Of a stretch of DNA of 64,000 nt, positions 27,618 to 36,372 are shown piece after piece. The stretch lies in assembly GCF_002056795.1 (NCBI RefSeq), contig NZ_CP020104.1, positions 5,589,501 through 5,653,500 of the forward strand, given 5' to 3'. The notes beneath the pieces were generated by a model that was not told the DNA's origin, did no database searches, and saw only the letters and a list, made by a program, of their open reading frames with translations. Position 1 is the first letter of the stretch. Every line of letters begins with the position of its first letter. The stretch comes from Spirosoma aerolatum. Lineage in GTDB: Bacteria > Bacteroidota > Bacteroidia > Cytophagales > Spirosomataceae. The translations under genes were made by a program, and so were the position numbers.

Positions 27618-28523
27618 TCAACGTTTTGCCCCGACAAAAGCCAGCAAATCACGGTAGATAATGTTGTTTTTCCAGAACAACTGCGTAACCATGCCAACGT
27701 GCTTTTTATTGGGCATCCTGGTAAACTCATGGTTAACACCCAGTGCTTCGAGCCGCTGAAGAAATAGTCGGGTACTTTTAATGATGCTCGGATAGGTTTG
27801 GTCTCCTACATATACCAGCATGGGGGGCGTATGGGCCGTCAATGAATATAAAGCTGATACACTCCGCCAGACAGCCGGTTTTTTCCCGAAAGGAATCAGG
27901 TACTGCTCATCATTAGGGTAGTCCATTCGGCTGAGGTAGTCAAACATATCTAACCCGGCCGGATCATCAAGAATCACTCCTTTCACAGGATTGGGCGACA
28001 TACCTACTTTAGCCAGAATCTGGTCGTCGGTAGCCAGTAAGGCGGCTAACCCGGCTCCAGCCGAATGTCCCATCAGAAAAATACGCGACGAATCACCTCC
28101 GTATTCGGCAATATGCTGGCTCACCCAACGAACGGCCTCTGCACAATCGGCCGCCATATCAGGCACTTCAACAGCGGGCGCCAATCGGTAATTGATCAGC
28201 ACAGCCACCACACCCAGTTTGGCCAAACGGCGGCCTATAAACGCATAGATATTCTTGCTACCACTGCTCCAACTACCCCCGTGAATAAACATGACCACAG
28301 GTTTTGACCGGGATGGATTGCCGGTAGGGGCATAGACATCCAGACTATTGCGCTCGACATCATAACCGGGCGCGTTGGTTGGTCGGTAAGGAATATCGTT
28401 AATACGTCGGCTGGAACGGGCAATGGCATATTCATTCACCAGGATCAACACAACAATAAGCACAAACAGTATAAGGGGAATTTGCCAGAGCAATCGCAGA
28501 CGGGACATATTGGACAAGCTCAT
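27618..28523 (-). CDS. Alpha/beta hydrolase, esterase/lipase type
   Basis: A 301-residue protein with one N-terminal hydrophobic anchor (WQIPLILFVLIVVLILV), so it is probably membrane-tethered or secreted. The oxyanion-hole motif is IHGGSWSSGS and the nucleophile elbow is MGHSAGAG (Ser in GHSAG). A late acidic residue and the His in KKHVGM can complete the triad. The pattern fits the BD-FAE/acyl esterase group (PF20434). It converges on the FAD oxidoreductase gene; whether it belongs functionally to cassette 1 is unclear. An internal ATG at 28508 could be the true start. Confidence 0.85.
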   Translation of the reverse strand: MSLSNMSRLRLLWQIPLILFVLIVVLILVNEYAIARSSRRINDIPYRPTNAPGYDVERNSLDVYAPTGNPSRSKPVVMFIHGGSWSSGSKNIYAFIGRRLAKLGVVAVLINYRLAPAVEVPDMAADCAEAVRWVSQHIAEYGGDSSRIFLMGHSAGAGLAALLATDDQILAKVGMSPNPVKGVILDDPAGLDMFDYLSRMDYPNDEQYLIPFGKKPAVWRSVSALYSLTAHTPPMLVYVGDQTYPSIIKSTRLFLQRLEALGVNHEFTRMPNKKHVGMVTQLFWKNNIIYRDLLAFVGAKR

Positions 28524-28669
28524 CTTGAAGAATCAATCGCTGTTTGTAGCGACAGCCAAATGGATGATACGCCAATATATACCCCAAAAACCATGTTGTG
28601 GATTAATATTTTTTAATTCTATCGGTCAAAATCATCATTCGTCGCTCTACCACAACCCAATGCGCGGAC

Positions 28670-29326
28670 TCATTCCTTCGAACATAGTTGGTTGTAGGAA
28701 GCGACCATTTCGCCAAATTCCCGCCAGCTACGGCGGGTAGCCGACGGGTAATTTCGAATAAACGCCGGGCAGTCGCCAAAGAGTTTGTCATGAACGACTT
28801 CCATATCGCCCCGTTTAGCCACCCAGCTTTCCTGTCCATTCTTGAGTACGATATAGCTAAAGTCCTGGTAATCGGTCTCGACGGTGAAGTTGCCAAAGGT
28901 AAATTCGGTCGTTTTCTTCCAGCCTGCGGCATCAAAATACAGGGCTACACTACCGCCAAACGGAGTTAATCGCTCCAGCAGCATCGGCTTCCCATTTCGA
29001 CGCGGATTGGGCACCCGTTCAAAAACAACCATTTCCCGCTGACGGGGAATATATCCCGTAGAATACGAAAATTCAGGAATCCACTGGGCAACCAACCGAA
29101 GATCATCCCCTTTCAGTTTGATTTTATTGGTATCGCTGGTACGAATCAGTATACTGGCGGGCGAATCGTTTATTAGCGAGCCTACCCGTACCTGCCCACG
29201 AAGGGTATCGTTCTGGAGCGTAACCACATAGCCATCTGTCCACATGGTAATGGCGCCCAAGGGAACATACTGGCCAAAACTGGTGCTGCCGATTAGCAGG
29301 AAGACTATATACACAAACAGTTTCAT
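28670..29326 (-). CDS. Secreted protein of unknown function
   Basis: A 218-residue protein with a signal peptide (about 1-18, cleavage near TSFGQ). The mature N-terminus (GYVVTLQNDTLRGQVRVG, followed by IKLKGDDLRLV) resembles a recurring Cytophagales family of secreted beta-rich proteins. I recognise the pattern but not a named domain. The C-terminus is helical (SWREFGEMVASYNQL) and contains paired cysteines. It has its own short transcription unit; the 146 bases downstream, before the hydrolase gene, show no strong hairpin. Confidence 0.55.
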   Translation of the reverse strand: MKLFVYIVFLLIGSTSFGQYVPLGAITMWTDGYVVTLQNDTLRGQVRVGSLINDSPASILIRTSDTNKIKLKGDDLRLVAQWIPEFSYSTGYIPRQREMVVFERVPNPRRNGKPMLLERLTPFGGSVALYFDAAGWKKTTEFTFGNFTVETDYQDFSYIVLKNGQESWVAKRGDMEVVHDKLFGDCPAFIRNYPSATRRSWREFGEMVASYNQLCSKE

Positions 29327-29606
29327 GAATTGATACGATTAACGGTTGCCCAAAACTAGTGAGTTGCCCCTACGACCGAAATACCCTTTTCTCTGAACTG
29401 TCGAATAAGCCGGATGAAGTGTGCCAGTAGCGCAACAGAATACGGTTGTTTTCTCACTACTTATTGCCTCGAGGCCACCTGTTACCAACTCCAACTGGCC
29501 TGCCGCCTGCCCAACAGGCTACCTTTACATCGGTTTACAACCCTTCCTCTTTTTTAACGCCCTGCCCTTGCTGAACAGTCATTCAACCTATTTGAACAAC
29601 AACCTT

Positions 29607-30158
29607 ATGAACTCCCTCTTTCTTACCGTTTTGGCCGCCGGATTATTCCTTGTTGGGTCGGTACAGGCGCAGTGCCCACCCACACTGACGAATGGAAAGT
29701 TACACGGCATACTACCTGTTATGAATCAGGCCGTCACCTATACCGAAGTCGTTGATTGCGGAAGCGTATCCCAGGCCGAGTTGTTTCGTAGAGCCCGTCT
29801 GTGGCTTATGCAGTCGAGCCATGCAGCAAACGACAACGTTTCGCTGAGTGACAAGGAAACGGGCGATCTGGTCGGTCGTATGACGCAGGTGGTAACGTTA
29901 CCCCGCTCAGAGAGTTCGGCCGGTGGCGTCTATTCGTTCCGCTACAGCTTTATTGTAGAATGTACCAACCGAAAATACCGGGCCACCATCACGCAAATTA
30001 CGGTTGAGGACGCCGGAAGCGCTCGGTCGACGCCTATCGAGCTATATTGTCAGAAAGGCGACAAAGATCTTCAGGCTATTTACGCAGAGCTTGATAAACA
30101 GGTTAAAAATACGCTGACCCTCCTGCAGGAAAACGTGAAAAATTACAAACCGTTTTAA
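29607..30158 (+). CDS. DUF4468-type secreted protein
   Basis: 183 residues from the ATG at 29607. An in-frame start at 29421 would add 62 residues of non-signal sequence before a perfectly good signal peptide (MNSLFLTVLAAGLFLVGSV, cleavage near VQAQ). The mature protein contains VSQAELFRRARLWLMQSSH, then SDKETGDLVGRMTQVV and an alternating beta stretch, which matches the DUF4468 family (a TBP-like fold of unknown role, widespread in Bacteroidota). The next gene starts one base after the stop, so the pair is translationally close and surely cotranscribed. Confidence 0.72.
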   Translation: MNSLFLTVLAAGLFLVGSVQAQCPPTLTNGKLHGILPVMNQAVTYTEVVDCGSVSQAELFRRARLWLMQSSHAANDNVSLSDKETGDLVGRMTQVVTLPRSESSAGGVYSFRYSFIVECTNRKYRATITQITVEDAGSARSTPIELYCQKGDKDLQAIYAELDKQVKNTLTLLQENVKNYKPF

Positions 30159-30159
30159 C

Positions 30160-30660
30160 ATGAACCGTTTGCTCCCTTTTTTGCTCGGCCCCGAATTCGT
30201 TTGGGTAGGCTTACTGGCTATTACCGGGTTATTTATTTCATTCAGCCAACCGCTGCCACCAAACGATCACGACAAACTGCTCAATGCAGGCTGGTTTTTA
30301 CCGGGGCTGGGCGTACTGCTCGCGTTCGCTACACTGTACTGGGTTCCGGGTGGACAATGGTGGTGGCTTCTTCGGGTTGGATTGGCCAGCCTGGTCGGGA
30401 TTTTTCTGGTCGTTAATTTCCTGTGCGAAGCCGCTATATACAACGACAGCCGCGATTCAGGGATTGGGTCGGCCTATATATTGTTTATCGGCCTGGGAAT
30501 TAGCGTACTGGCAATCATGGGTTGTATTGCGGCTGTCTGTTTCATTGCCAAATGGCCCTTTCTGAACATTTTTAAATGGATGCTCATCGCACTGGGTACT
30601 CTGATTGTTTTCGGTGGCTTCATTGGCTGGCTGGCCTCATTTGGCAACCACAAAGCCTGA
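30160..30660 (+). CDS. Small integral membrane protein of unknown function
   Basis: A 166-residue protein with four predicted membrane helices: about 10-29 (FVWVGLLAITGLFISF), 45-64 (PGLGVLLAFATLYWV), 68-90 (WWLLRVGLASLVGIFLVVNF) and two further hydrophobic stretches near 103-165 that may make a fifth. I do not recognise a family. It begins one base after the DUF4468 stop, a spacing that suggests translational coupling. No conserved charged residues lie within the helices that would suggest transport. Confidence 0.6.
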   Translation: MNRLLPFLLGPEFVWVGLLAITGLFISFSQPLPPNDHDKLLNAGWFLPGLGVLLAFATLYWVPGGQWWWLLRVGLASLVGIFLVVNFLCEAAIYNDSRDSGIGSAYILFIGLGISVLAIMGCIAAVCFIAKWPFLNIFKWMLIALGTLIVFGGFIGWLASFGNHKA

Positions 30661-30807
30661 CTATTCGGACGGGGCGTTTGCCATCCAATTTTCACGCATT
30701 CATCAACCCTTCTCCAAATTAGTCAACGGCTTTGCCTAGAAAACCTGGCTGTTTGCCAACAACCCGGCCGTATTCGGGTTATTTCGGTACGTATTAAGCA
30801 TATACCA

Positions 30808-30826
30808 TTGGTCATTACATGACCAA
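30808..30826 (+). promoter_or_regulatory. Operator-like dyad upstream of the YihY gene
   Basis: TTGGTCAT (30808-30815) and ATGACCAA (30819-30826) are perfect 8-bp arms with a 3-base centre. An outer pair, near TTTCGGT at 30782-30788 and ACCGAATAA from 30828, gives a second imperfect dyad around it. The site is 28 bases before the start codon, the usual position for a repressor operator or a leader hairpin. The regulator is unknown. Confidence 0.45.
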
Positions 30827-30853
30827 AACCGAATAATAAGAAACAGCAATCGT

Positions 30854-31819
30854 ATGGCAACGAAACGGGTAAAGCACTTTTTTGCAGATGCCTGGACTGT
30901 ACTTCGCGATTCATTCAATGGTTTTCAGAACGATCGTTGTTTGAAACTGAGTGCAGCCCTGGCTTACTATACTGTTTTTTCACTGGCTCCTCTGCTGGTA
31001 CTGATCATGTCGCTGACCAGTATTTTTTTGGGGGAAGAAGCCATTCGCGGACAAATTTTTGGCCAGATCAATGGCCTGGTAGGCAACGAAGCCGCCAAGC
31101 AGATTCAGGACATGATCAAAAGCGTGGGGCTGTCGGGCAAAACGAATACGGCGCTGGCCGTTGGAATTGTCACGCTGGTGATTGGCGCCACCAGTATTTT
31201 CATTGAGATTCAGGATTCGGTCAACCTGATCTGGCGGGTGAAGGCTAAACCCAAACGTGGCTGGTTAAAACTGATTAAAGATCGGCTTCTGTCGTCGTCG
31301 CTGGTGGTGAGCCTGGGGTTTCTGCTGCTGGTCTCGCTGGTTATCAACGGGCTGGTGCTGGCGTTGAGCAATCAGCTGACCCGTTTACTACCGGGCCTGG
31401 GCGTGTACATCGTTATGGCATTTAATTTCCTGCTCAGTACATCTATCATTACGATTTTATTCGGCATTATTTTCAAGGTACTACCCGACGCGAAGATCGC
31501 CTGGAAGGATGTTCGTTTGGGCGCTGTTTTTACGGCGTTACTGTTTATGCTGGGTCGTTACCTGATCGGCCTCTACATCGAAACCACCAGCACCAGTTCG
31601 ACCTACGGAGCGGCCGGGTCACTGATCGTTATTCTGACCTGGATTTACTACACAGCTGCTATCCTGTATTTTGGAGCTGAGTTTACACAAGCGTACGCCA
31701 ATCATTTCGGCGTTCGCATCGAACCGGCCGATTATGCCGTGTACGTCGAGCAAACCGAACGGGAGCGGGATGTATCCGAAATTCCGATCGAAAAAAAAGT
31801 GGAACAGACGAAGCAGTAG
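30854..31819 (+). CDS. YihY/virulence factor BrkB family membrane protein
   Basis: A 321-residue inner-membrane protein with six hydrophobic helices. Family landmarks are visible: LSAALAYYTVFSLAPLLVL near residue 33, FIEIQDSVNLIWRVKAKP near 115, and GAAGSLIVILTWIYYTAAIL near 254, followed by LYFGAEFTQAYA. This is the YihY/BrkB family, long misnamed RNase BN, and its function is not settled. The C-terminal tail is charged and cytoplasmic. It stands as its own unit with a dyad upstream and a long palindrome beginning at the stop codon. Confidence 0.92.
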   Translation: MATKRVKHFFADAWTVLRDSFNGFQNDRCLKLSAALAYYTVFSLAPLLVLIMSLTSIFLGEEAIRGQIFGQINGLVGNEAAKQIQDMIKSVGLSGKTNTALAVGIVTLVIGATSIFIEIQDSVNLIWRVKAKPKRGWLKLIKDRLLSSSLVVSLGFLLLVSLVINGLVLALSNQLTRLLPGLGVYIVMAFNFLLSTSIITILFGIIFKVLPDAKIAWKDVRLGAVFTALLFMLGRYLIGLYIETTSTSSTYGAAGSLIVILTWIYYTAAILYFGAEFTQAYANHFGVRIEPADYAVYVEQTERERDVSEIPIEKKVEQTKQ

Positions 31820-31886
31820 TTTTTGGTTTGAGGTTTGGTACTGGTACACTTGGTATCAGGCACAACTAAACCTCAAACCAAAAACT
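31818..31886. terminator. 19-bp perfect inverted repeat at the YihY stop codon
   Basis: The arms 31818-31836 and 31868-31886 are exact complements with a 31-base spacer. The left arm begins within the stop codon of the YihY-family gene and has the T run TTTTT; the right arm has the matching A run. It is probably a transcription terminator of the long-arm type seen repeatedly in this window. Confidence 0.65.
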
Positions 31887-31911
31887 GAAAATATGGTATT
31901 GGATTAGCCAA

Positions 31912-31951
31912 TCTCTAAATGATTTTAACATAAAGTAGTCCTATTTAGAGA
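31912..31951 (+). promoter_or_regulatory. 9-bp dyad upstream of the symporter gene
   Basis: TCTCTAAAT (31912-31920) and ATTTAGAGA (31943-31951) are perfect complements separated by 22 bases, centred about 75 bases before the symporter start. A run of eight T residues follows at 31959. It could be an operator or part of the leader. There is no independent support for a specific regulator. Confidence 0.35.
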
Positions 31952-32005
31952 AATAATCTTTTTTTTACACGCTAATTCCCAAAACCAACTTATCGCGCTG
32001 TTACA

Positions 32006-33703
32006 ATGAACCAGCTTAACCAGACAGATTACATAATTTTCTTACTGTATTTTATCGGTGTTTCTTCCTACGGATACTGGATTTACAAACAAAAACAGAA
32101 AACTAAACTCGATACCAAAGATTTCTTCCTGGCCGAAGGGTCGCTGACCTGGTGGGCTATTGGGGCTTCGCTGATCGCTTCCAACATCTCGGCTGAGCAG
32201 TTTATCGGCATGTCGGGTAATGGGTTTACGTTTGGGGTAGCTGTGGCTGCTTACGAATGGCTGGCCGCCGTGGCCCTGATCATTGTGGCGGTGTGGTTTA
32301 TGCCTATCTACCTCAAAAACCACATTTACACCATGCCGCAGTTTCTGAAAACGCGGTATAACGAAACGGTCAGTCTTATCATGGCTATTTTCTGGCTGTT
32401 TCTGTATGTGTTCGTCAACCTGACCTCTATTTTGTTTCTCGGCGCTCTGGCCATCAGTAGCCTGGTAGGTCCTGCGTCGTTTCATCCAATCGTTATTGGC
32501 CTCAGCATCTTCGCGCTGATTATTACGCTGGGCGGTATGAAAGTGATTGGGTATACCGACGTGTTTCAGGTCGTCGTGCTGGTGATTGGGGGCCTGGTAA
32601 CGAGCTACATTGCCTTAACACTGGTCAGCCAGAAATTTGGCCTGGGCAACGATGTAGTGGCCGGTTTCTCGGCCATGATGAAAGATGCCGACGACCATTT
32701 CCACCTGATCTTTGAAAAGCCCGGCCCGAATACGCCACAGGTCGAAGTAAATAAATACCTGACGGTTCCGGGTATTACGATGTACTTTGCTGGGCAGTGG
32801 ATTGTGAACCTAAACTACTGGGGCTGTAACCAGTACATTACCCAACGTGCGCTTGGTGCCGATCTGAAAACGGCTCGTACGGGTATCCTGTTTGCGGCCA
32901 TGATCAAGCTGTTTATGCCGCTGATCGTGATGCTGCCGGGTATTGCGGCCTATGTATTGTATAAAAACGGCAGCCTCCAGAGCGAAATGGCTCCCGGTGG
33001 TAAACTCCTGGCCGACAACGCGTATTCGGCTATCCTGTCGTTCCTGCCCAACGGTCTGAAAGGTTTGTCGATGGCCGCACTGACAGCCGCTATTGTGGCG
33101 TCGCTAGCGGGTAAAGCCAACTCGATTTCAACGATTTTCACGCTCGACATTTATCACAAATACATCAAGAAGGACGCCAGTGAAAAGCAGTTGGTCTGGG
33201 CCGGACGGGTTACCATTCTGATCGCCATGCTGCTGTCAATCGCGCTGACCTGGAAAGATGCACTGGGTATCGGTCGTGAAGGTGGCTTTACGTTCATTCA
33301 GAAATATACAGGATACCTCAGCCCCGGTATTTTTGCGGTGTTCCTGCTGGGTTTCTTCTGGAAGCGTACCACGGGTGCGGCTGCTGTAGCCGGTATTCTG
33401 CTCGGCTTTGCCCTAACCACGTTGTTCAACAACTTTGCTCCTGAGTGGTTTGGTCATGAAACAATCCTGTACACGGCCTTCAAAAATGCGGATGGCGTAT
33501 ACGAAATTCCGTTCCTGGTAGCGATGGGCTGGGCATTTTTCTTCACCGTTCTGGCGATGGTACTGATTAGCCTGACAGGCCCGGCGGTGAATCCGAAAGC
33601 GTTCAAGATCGATACCAGCATGTTCCGTCTGCCACCCACCGTTACAGCGATGATTACGGTTATTATGCTGATTTTGACGGTACTGTACGTTCGTTTCTGG
33701 TAA
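32006..33703 (+). CDS. Sodium:solute symporter family transporter (SGLT type)
   Basis: A 565-residue inner-membrane protein with about fourteen helices. SGLT family marks include SLIASNISAEQFIGMSGNGF near 52, VFVNLTSILFLGALAISSL near 134 and GLSMAALTAAIVASLAGKAN near 352, where AALTAAIVASLAGKANS corresponds to the sodium-site helix. It should take up a sugar or related solute with sodium. No sugar-metabolism gene lies directly beside it, so the substrate cannot be inferred. The gene ends at a long perfect palindrome. Confidence 0.93.
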   Translation: MNQLNQTDYIIFLLYFIGVSSYGYWIYKQKQKTKLDTKDFFLAEGSLTWWAIGASLIASNISAEQFIGMSGNGFTFGVAVAAYEWLAAVALIIVAVWFMPIYLKNHIYTMPQFLKTRYNETVSLIMAIFWLFLYVFVNLTSILFLGALAISSLVGPASFHPIVIGLSIFALIITLGGMKVIGYTDVFQVVVLVIGGLVTSYIALTLVSQKFGLGNDVVAGFSAMMKDADDHFHLIFEKPGPNTPQVEVNKYLTVPGITMYFAGQWIVNLNYWGCNQYITQRALGADLKTARTGILFAAMIKLFMPLIVMLPGIAAYVLYKNGSLQSEMAPGGKLLADNAYSAILSFLPNGLKGLSMAALTAAIVASLAGKANSISTIFTLDIYHKYIKKDASEKQLVWAGRVTILIAMLLSIALTWKDALGIGREGGFTFIQKYTGYLSPGIFAVFLLGFFWKRTTGAAAVAGILLGFALTTLFNNFAPEWFGHETILYTAFKNADGVYEIPFLVAMGWAFFFTVLAMVLISLTGPAVNPKAFKIDTSMFRLPPTVTAMITVIMLILTVLYVRFW

Positions 33704-33766
33704 TAAAAGAGAGGTAAAAGGCATCAACGTGTAGCCGAATGATGCCTTTTACCTCTCTTTTATTAC
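33700..33766. terminator. 27-bp perfect inverted repeat at the symporter stop codon
   Basis: The arms 33700-33726 and 33740-33766 are exact complements around a 13-base loop, and the stop codon at 33701-33703 is inside the left arm. The stem is purine-rich on one side (AAAAGAGAGGTAAAAGG) and its right arm ends in a T-rich run. It is a strong intrinsic-terminator candidate. Confidence 0.8.
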
Positions 33767-33819
33767 TATACCAATACCTACTCACTGGTTGATGCACAGA
33801 ATTGCTTACATTTGAAACT

Positions 33820-34047
33820 ATGCAGGTACAGGTAGATATAGGATTTGACCAGTTGGTAAAAATTATTAAAGCGTTGCCTTCAAAGGAGCTTCAACGATTG
33901 AAGGCTGACATTGAGAGGCAAGCCGATGACTACAGCCAGCAAGTTGATTGAGAGAATCTGTTGTTAAACGGACCTATTGCGACCCAAAAACAACTAGACG
34001 TTATTGAGAAGAACAGAAAAGCAGTTAATCAATGGCGGACAAAGTAG
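33820..34047 (+). pseudogene. Broken VapB-like antitoxin gene
   Basis: Translation from the ATG at 33820 gives 43 residues (MQVQVDIGFDQLVKIIKALP, then KELQRLKADIERQ) and stops at a TGA at 33949-33951. The same frame continues without a further stop to 34045-34047, encoding ENLLLNGPIATQKQLDVIEK and NRKAVNQWR. A single change, for example TGG to TGA, would explain the break. The 3' end overlaps the toxin remnant by 16 bases, the usual antitoxin-toxin layout. A TACATTTG at 33807-33814 resembles a Bacteroidota -7 promoter box. Confidence 0.75.
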
Positions 34048-34404
34048 TACTGGTTGATACATCTATCCTCATTGATTATTATCGTAAAACAGACAAATCC
34101 AAATCGATTTGGCTAACCCTACTCCATCAGGGCTATCATCACTAAATACGAAATCTATTCAGGAGCAACTCCCAGCCAGCTAACCTTTTGGGATAACATT
34201 CTCCGGCTTATTCCAGTACTGCCATTCGACGAAGTATGTGTTGATGTAGCCGTTGAACTTAATTTCGGTCTCAAACGAAAAAGAAAATAAATCGATATCG
34301 CTGATTTATTTATTGCAGCGACTGCCGTGGCTCATGATCTCCCAATTGCTACTCTGAATAAAAAACATTTCGAACGCATTGATGAGCTAGTAATCGTCGA
34401 ATAA
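34032..34404 (+). pseudogene. Broken VapC-like PIN-domain toxin gene
   Basis: The frame from 34032 encodes MADKVVLVDTSILIDYYRKT, the typical PIN start with an Asp in VLVDTS, and stops at 34143-34145 after 37 codons. Near 34136-34140 the homology shifts frame and continues as ITKYEIYSGATPSQLTFWDN, then EVCVDVAVELNFGLKRK, up to a TAA at 34288-34290. It resumes as IDIADLFIAATAVAHDLPIA and TLNKKHFERI, ending at 34402-34404. The parts of a PIN nuclease are in order, including the later acidic positions (E, D in IDIADLFIA). One frameshift and one nonsense codon make it inactive as read. Confidence 0.8.
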
Positions 34405-34451
34405 GCTTCTGTTTGATTCTGAGCATTTGGTTTATCCCCAGGCCCTCCACG

Positions 34452-35015
34452 ATGGAAAAACTAAAACGATATTTCGAGCGTATAGGCTTTGCGGAACCTG
34501 ATCTGGAGAAAATTCTAGCTTCGTTCCAATATCGGACGTTCAAAAAAAACGACTTCGTTGTCCAATTTGGCAAAACGAGCCGACATATTGGCTTTGTGGA
34601 AAGCGGCATGTTTCAGTACTACGTGCTTAAGGATGGGGAGGAAAAAACAACCTACATTTCCATTGAAAATACGTTTCTGGCTTCTGTTTTAAGCTTCGTC
34701 AGCGGAACGCCCGCTCTCGAAAATATCAGAGCATTAACCGATGGCAGTATCAGCCTGATTAGTAAGCCCAACCTACAGGCATTGATCAGCGAAATTCCGC
34801 AGTTCAAGGATTTTTATATTAAGCTTCTGGAAAGCACCATCTGCGGTATCGATGCCAGCCGAATTGACTTGATCGTGTTGACTGCCGAACAACGCTACGA
34901 GAAAATGCTCCGGGACGAACCCTTCCTTTTACAGCAAATTCCTCTACAGTACCTGGCCTCGATTTTAGGCGTAACCCCTCGGCACCTGAGCCGCATCCGT
35001 AGCGCTATCCGGTAA
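34452..35015 (+). CDS. Crp/Fnr-family transcriptional regulator
   Basis: 187 residues from the ATG at 34452; an in-frame TTG at 34413 lies closer to the upstream pseudogene and would add 13 unconvincing residues. The N-terminal cyclic-nucleotide-binding-like domain contains FQYRTFKKNDFVVQFGKTS and FVESGMFQYYVLKDGEEK. The short C-terminus (QIPLQYLASILGVTPRHLSR) forms the winged-helix reading head. The phosphate-binding cassette of true CRP is not clear, so cAMP binding is doubtful; many Bacteroidota members respond to other signals. The target may be the small outer-membrane-like gene downstream. Confidence 0.85.
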   Translation: MEKLKRYFERIGFAEPDLEKILASFQYRTFKKNDFVVQFGKTSRHIGFVESGMFQYYVLKDGEEKTTYISIENTFLASVLSFVSGTPALENIRALTDGSISLISKPNLQALISEIPQFKDFYIKLLESTICGIDASRIDLIVLTAEQRYEKMLRDEPFLLQQIPLQYLASILGVTPRHLSRIRSAIR

Positions 35016-35051
35016 CAGTCAATCTGTCTAAACTTAATTTCTTCAGCCCCT

Positions 35052-35095
35052 GAAGGAGCGGTAATTTCATCAGGAAGTTACCACTCCTTCTTTTT
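35052..35095 (+). terminator. Rho-independent terminator after the Crp-family gene
   Basis: GAAGGAGCGGTAA (35052-35064) pairs with 35078-35090 apart from one mismatch, and five T residues follow at once (35091-35095). This is the most textbook intrinsic terminator in the window and lies 37 bases after the stop codon. Confidence 0.85.
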
Positions 35096-35165
35096 GGACA
35101 TTTGTCTAGTAGCCTCTTTTTTAAGCGACTAACTTTTGCATCGTCAATCAAAAACAAATAATCTC

Positions 35166-35627
35166 ATGCAAATCAAACTGTCAATCGTCGCTTTTCTTTT
35201 TGTTGTATCCACTACTACTTTTTCGCAAAGCCGTTTTCCTAAACAGGAAATAAGCCTGAATGGCTTTCGCAATCCGTCTATTGGGCTGGAATACCGTCGT
35301 CAGCAAGTATCAGTACATGCAGGATACTACATCACGGCTTTGGAGCCAGGCGTTACCACAAAATTTATGAAAGTTGGCTTAACGACCTGGTTTTTACCCG
35401 TTGGCAAAAAAGAAAATCCGTCTTCGTTTTACGCAGGTATTTCGTATTTACGAGGTACAAATCTTGACTACAATGAACAAAATGCAATAGGCCTTGAAGC
35501 TGGTTTTCGCTGGATGGTCTGGAAAGGGCTAAACCTGCGAATTGGTGGCATAGCTCTGCTGGCAAAAGGCCATGATATAAAAATAAATCCTACCCCAGGA
35601 ATAAGCTATTCGTTTGTCATTAAATAG
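35166..35627 (+). CDS. Small secreted or outer-membrane beta protein of unknown function
   Basis: 153 residues from the ATG at 35166; an in-frame TTG at 35136 is less likely because the signal peptide (MQIKLSIVAFLFVVSTTTF) starts at the ATG. The mature part has alternating beta strands with Gly and aromatic residues (PSIGLEYRRQQVSVHAGYYI, FYAGISYLRGTNLD) and ends in PGISYSFVIK. An aromatic near-terminal strand is typical of small outer-membrane barrels. I do not recognise a named family. It lies downstream of the Crp-family gene but behind a strong terminator, so it probably has its own promoter. Confidence 0.6.
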   Translation: MQIKLSIVAFLFVVSTTTFSQSRFPKQEISLNGFRNPSIGLEYRRQQVSVHAGYYITALEPGVTTKFMKVGLTTWFLPVGKKENPSSFYAGISYLRGTNLDYNEQNAIGLEAGFRWMVWKGLNLRIGGIALLAKGHDIKINPTPGISYSFVIK

Positions 35628-35676
35628 AGCCTGTTTTTCCCATGTAAACCGGATTTGGGATTCTACCTGCGTACCA

Positions 35677-36360
35677 TTACACTATCAACTTATAGCCAAT
35701 TCCTCGAACATTAACGATTTGTATATGTGGGTCATCGCGCAGATGACGCCGGAGCCGCGTGATGAATACATCCAGGCTACGGCCGTTGAAAAAGCTATCA
35801 TCGCCCCAGAGGTCCAGCAATACCTTTGTTCGCTCCAGCACCTGGTTCCGCTGCTCATACAAATGCCGAAGTAACTCGGCCTCCCGATGCGACAGCAGCA
35901 CTTCACAGCTATCGAGCGACAGCTTTTGTTTGGGTGGGTCGAACAGGTAACGTCCAATGCGTACCCCATCTGATTCAGAAACCGTTGGTCTGGGCGTGCG
36001 ATTAAGCCGAAGCAGGGCATTGATACGAACAATTAGTTCGTCTAAGCTGAACGGTTTTTTAAGGTAATCGTTACCGCCCAGTTCGAAGCCACGTACCACA
36101 TCGGCCGTTTGCGAGCGAGCCGTCAGAAATAGAATAGGCACATCGGGATCGGTCTGACGAATCTGTTGTGCAAGCGAGAAACCATCCAGATTGGGCATCA
36201 TCACATCAGCCACAATGATATCGGGCTGCTCTTTCCGAAACAACGCCAATCCTTCGACCCCATCAGCAGCATAAAGTACCGTAAACCCACGCACTTCGAG
36301 GCTATCCTTTACAATCATACCCAATGCGGGTTCATCTTCGATCAGTAAAACGGTAGGCAT
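35677..36360 (-). CDS. OmpR-family response regulator
   Basis: A 227-residue cytoplasmic protein. The receiver domain has the acidic pocket IEDEP (7-11), the phospho-acceptor Asp52 in IIVADVMMPNLDG and the conserved Lys in DYLKKPFSLDE. A winged-helix DNA-binding domain follows (about 130-227, LLSHREAELLRHLYEQRNQV, FITRLRRHLRDD, VRGIGYKLIV). OmpR-type regulators bind tandem direct repeats of about 10 bp. A perfect example of such a repeat lies at 37881-37900, just upstream of the partner kinase and the divergent GLPGLI gene. The kinase gene precedes it by 12 bases. Confidence 0.95.
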   Translation of the reverse strand: MPTVLLIEDEPALGMIVKDSLEVRGFTVLYAADGVEGLALFRKEQPDIIVADVMMPNLDGFSLAQQIRQTDPDVPILFLTARSQTADVVRGFELGGNDYLKKPFSLDELIVRINALLRLNRTPRPTVSESDGVRIGRYLFDPPKQKLSLDSCEVLLSHREAELLRHLYEQRNQVLERTKVLLDLWGDDSFFNGRSLDVFITRLRRHLRDDPHIQIVNVRGIGYKLIV

Positions 36361-36372
36361 ATAGACTATAAA

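Noticed and set aside
29421..29606. An upstream start that would extend the DUF4468-type protein by 62 residues
   Set aside because: The extension would bury the signal peptide; the ATG at 29607 directly precedes it.
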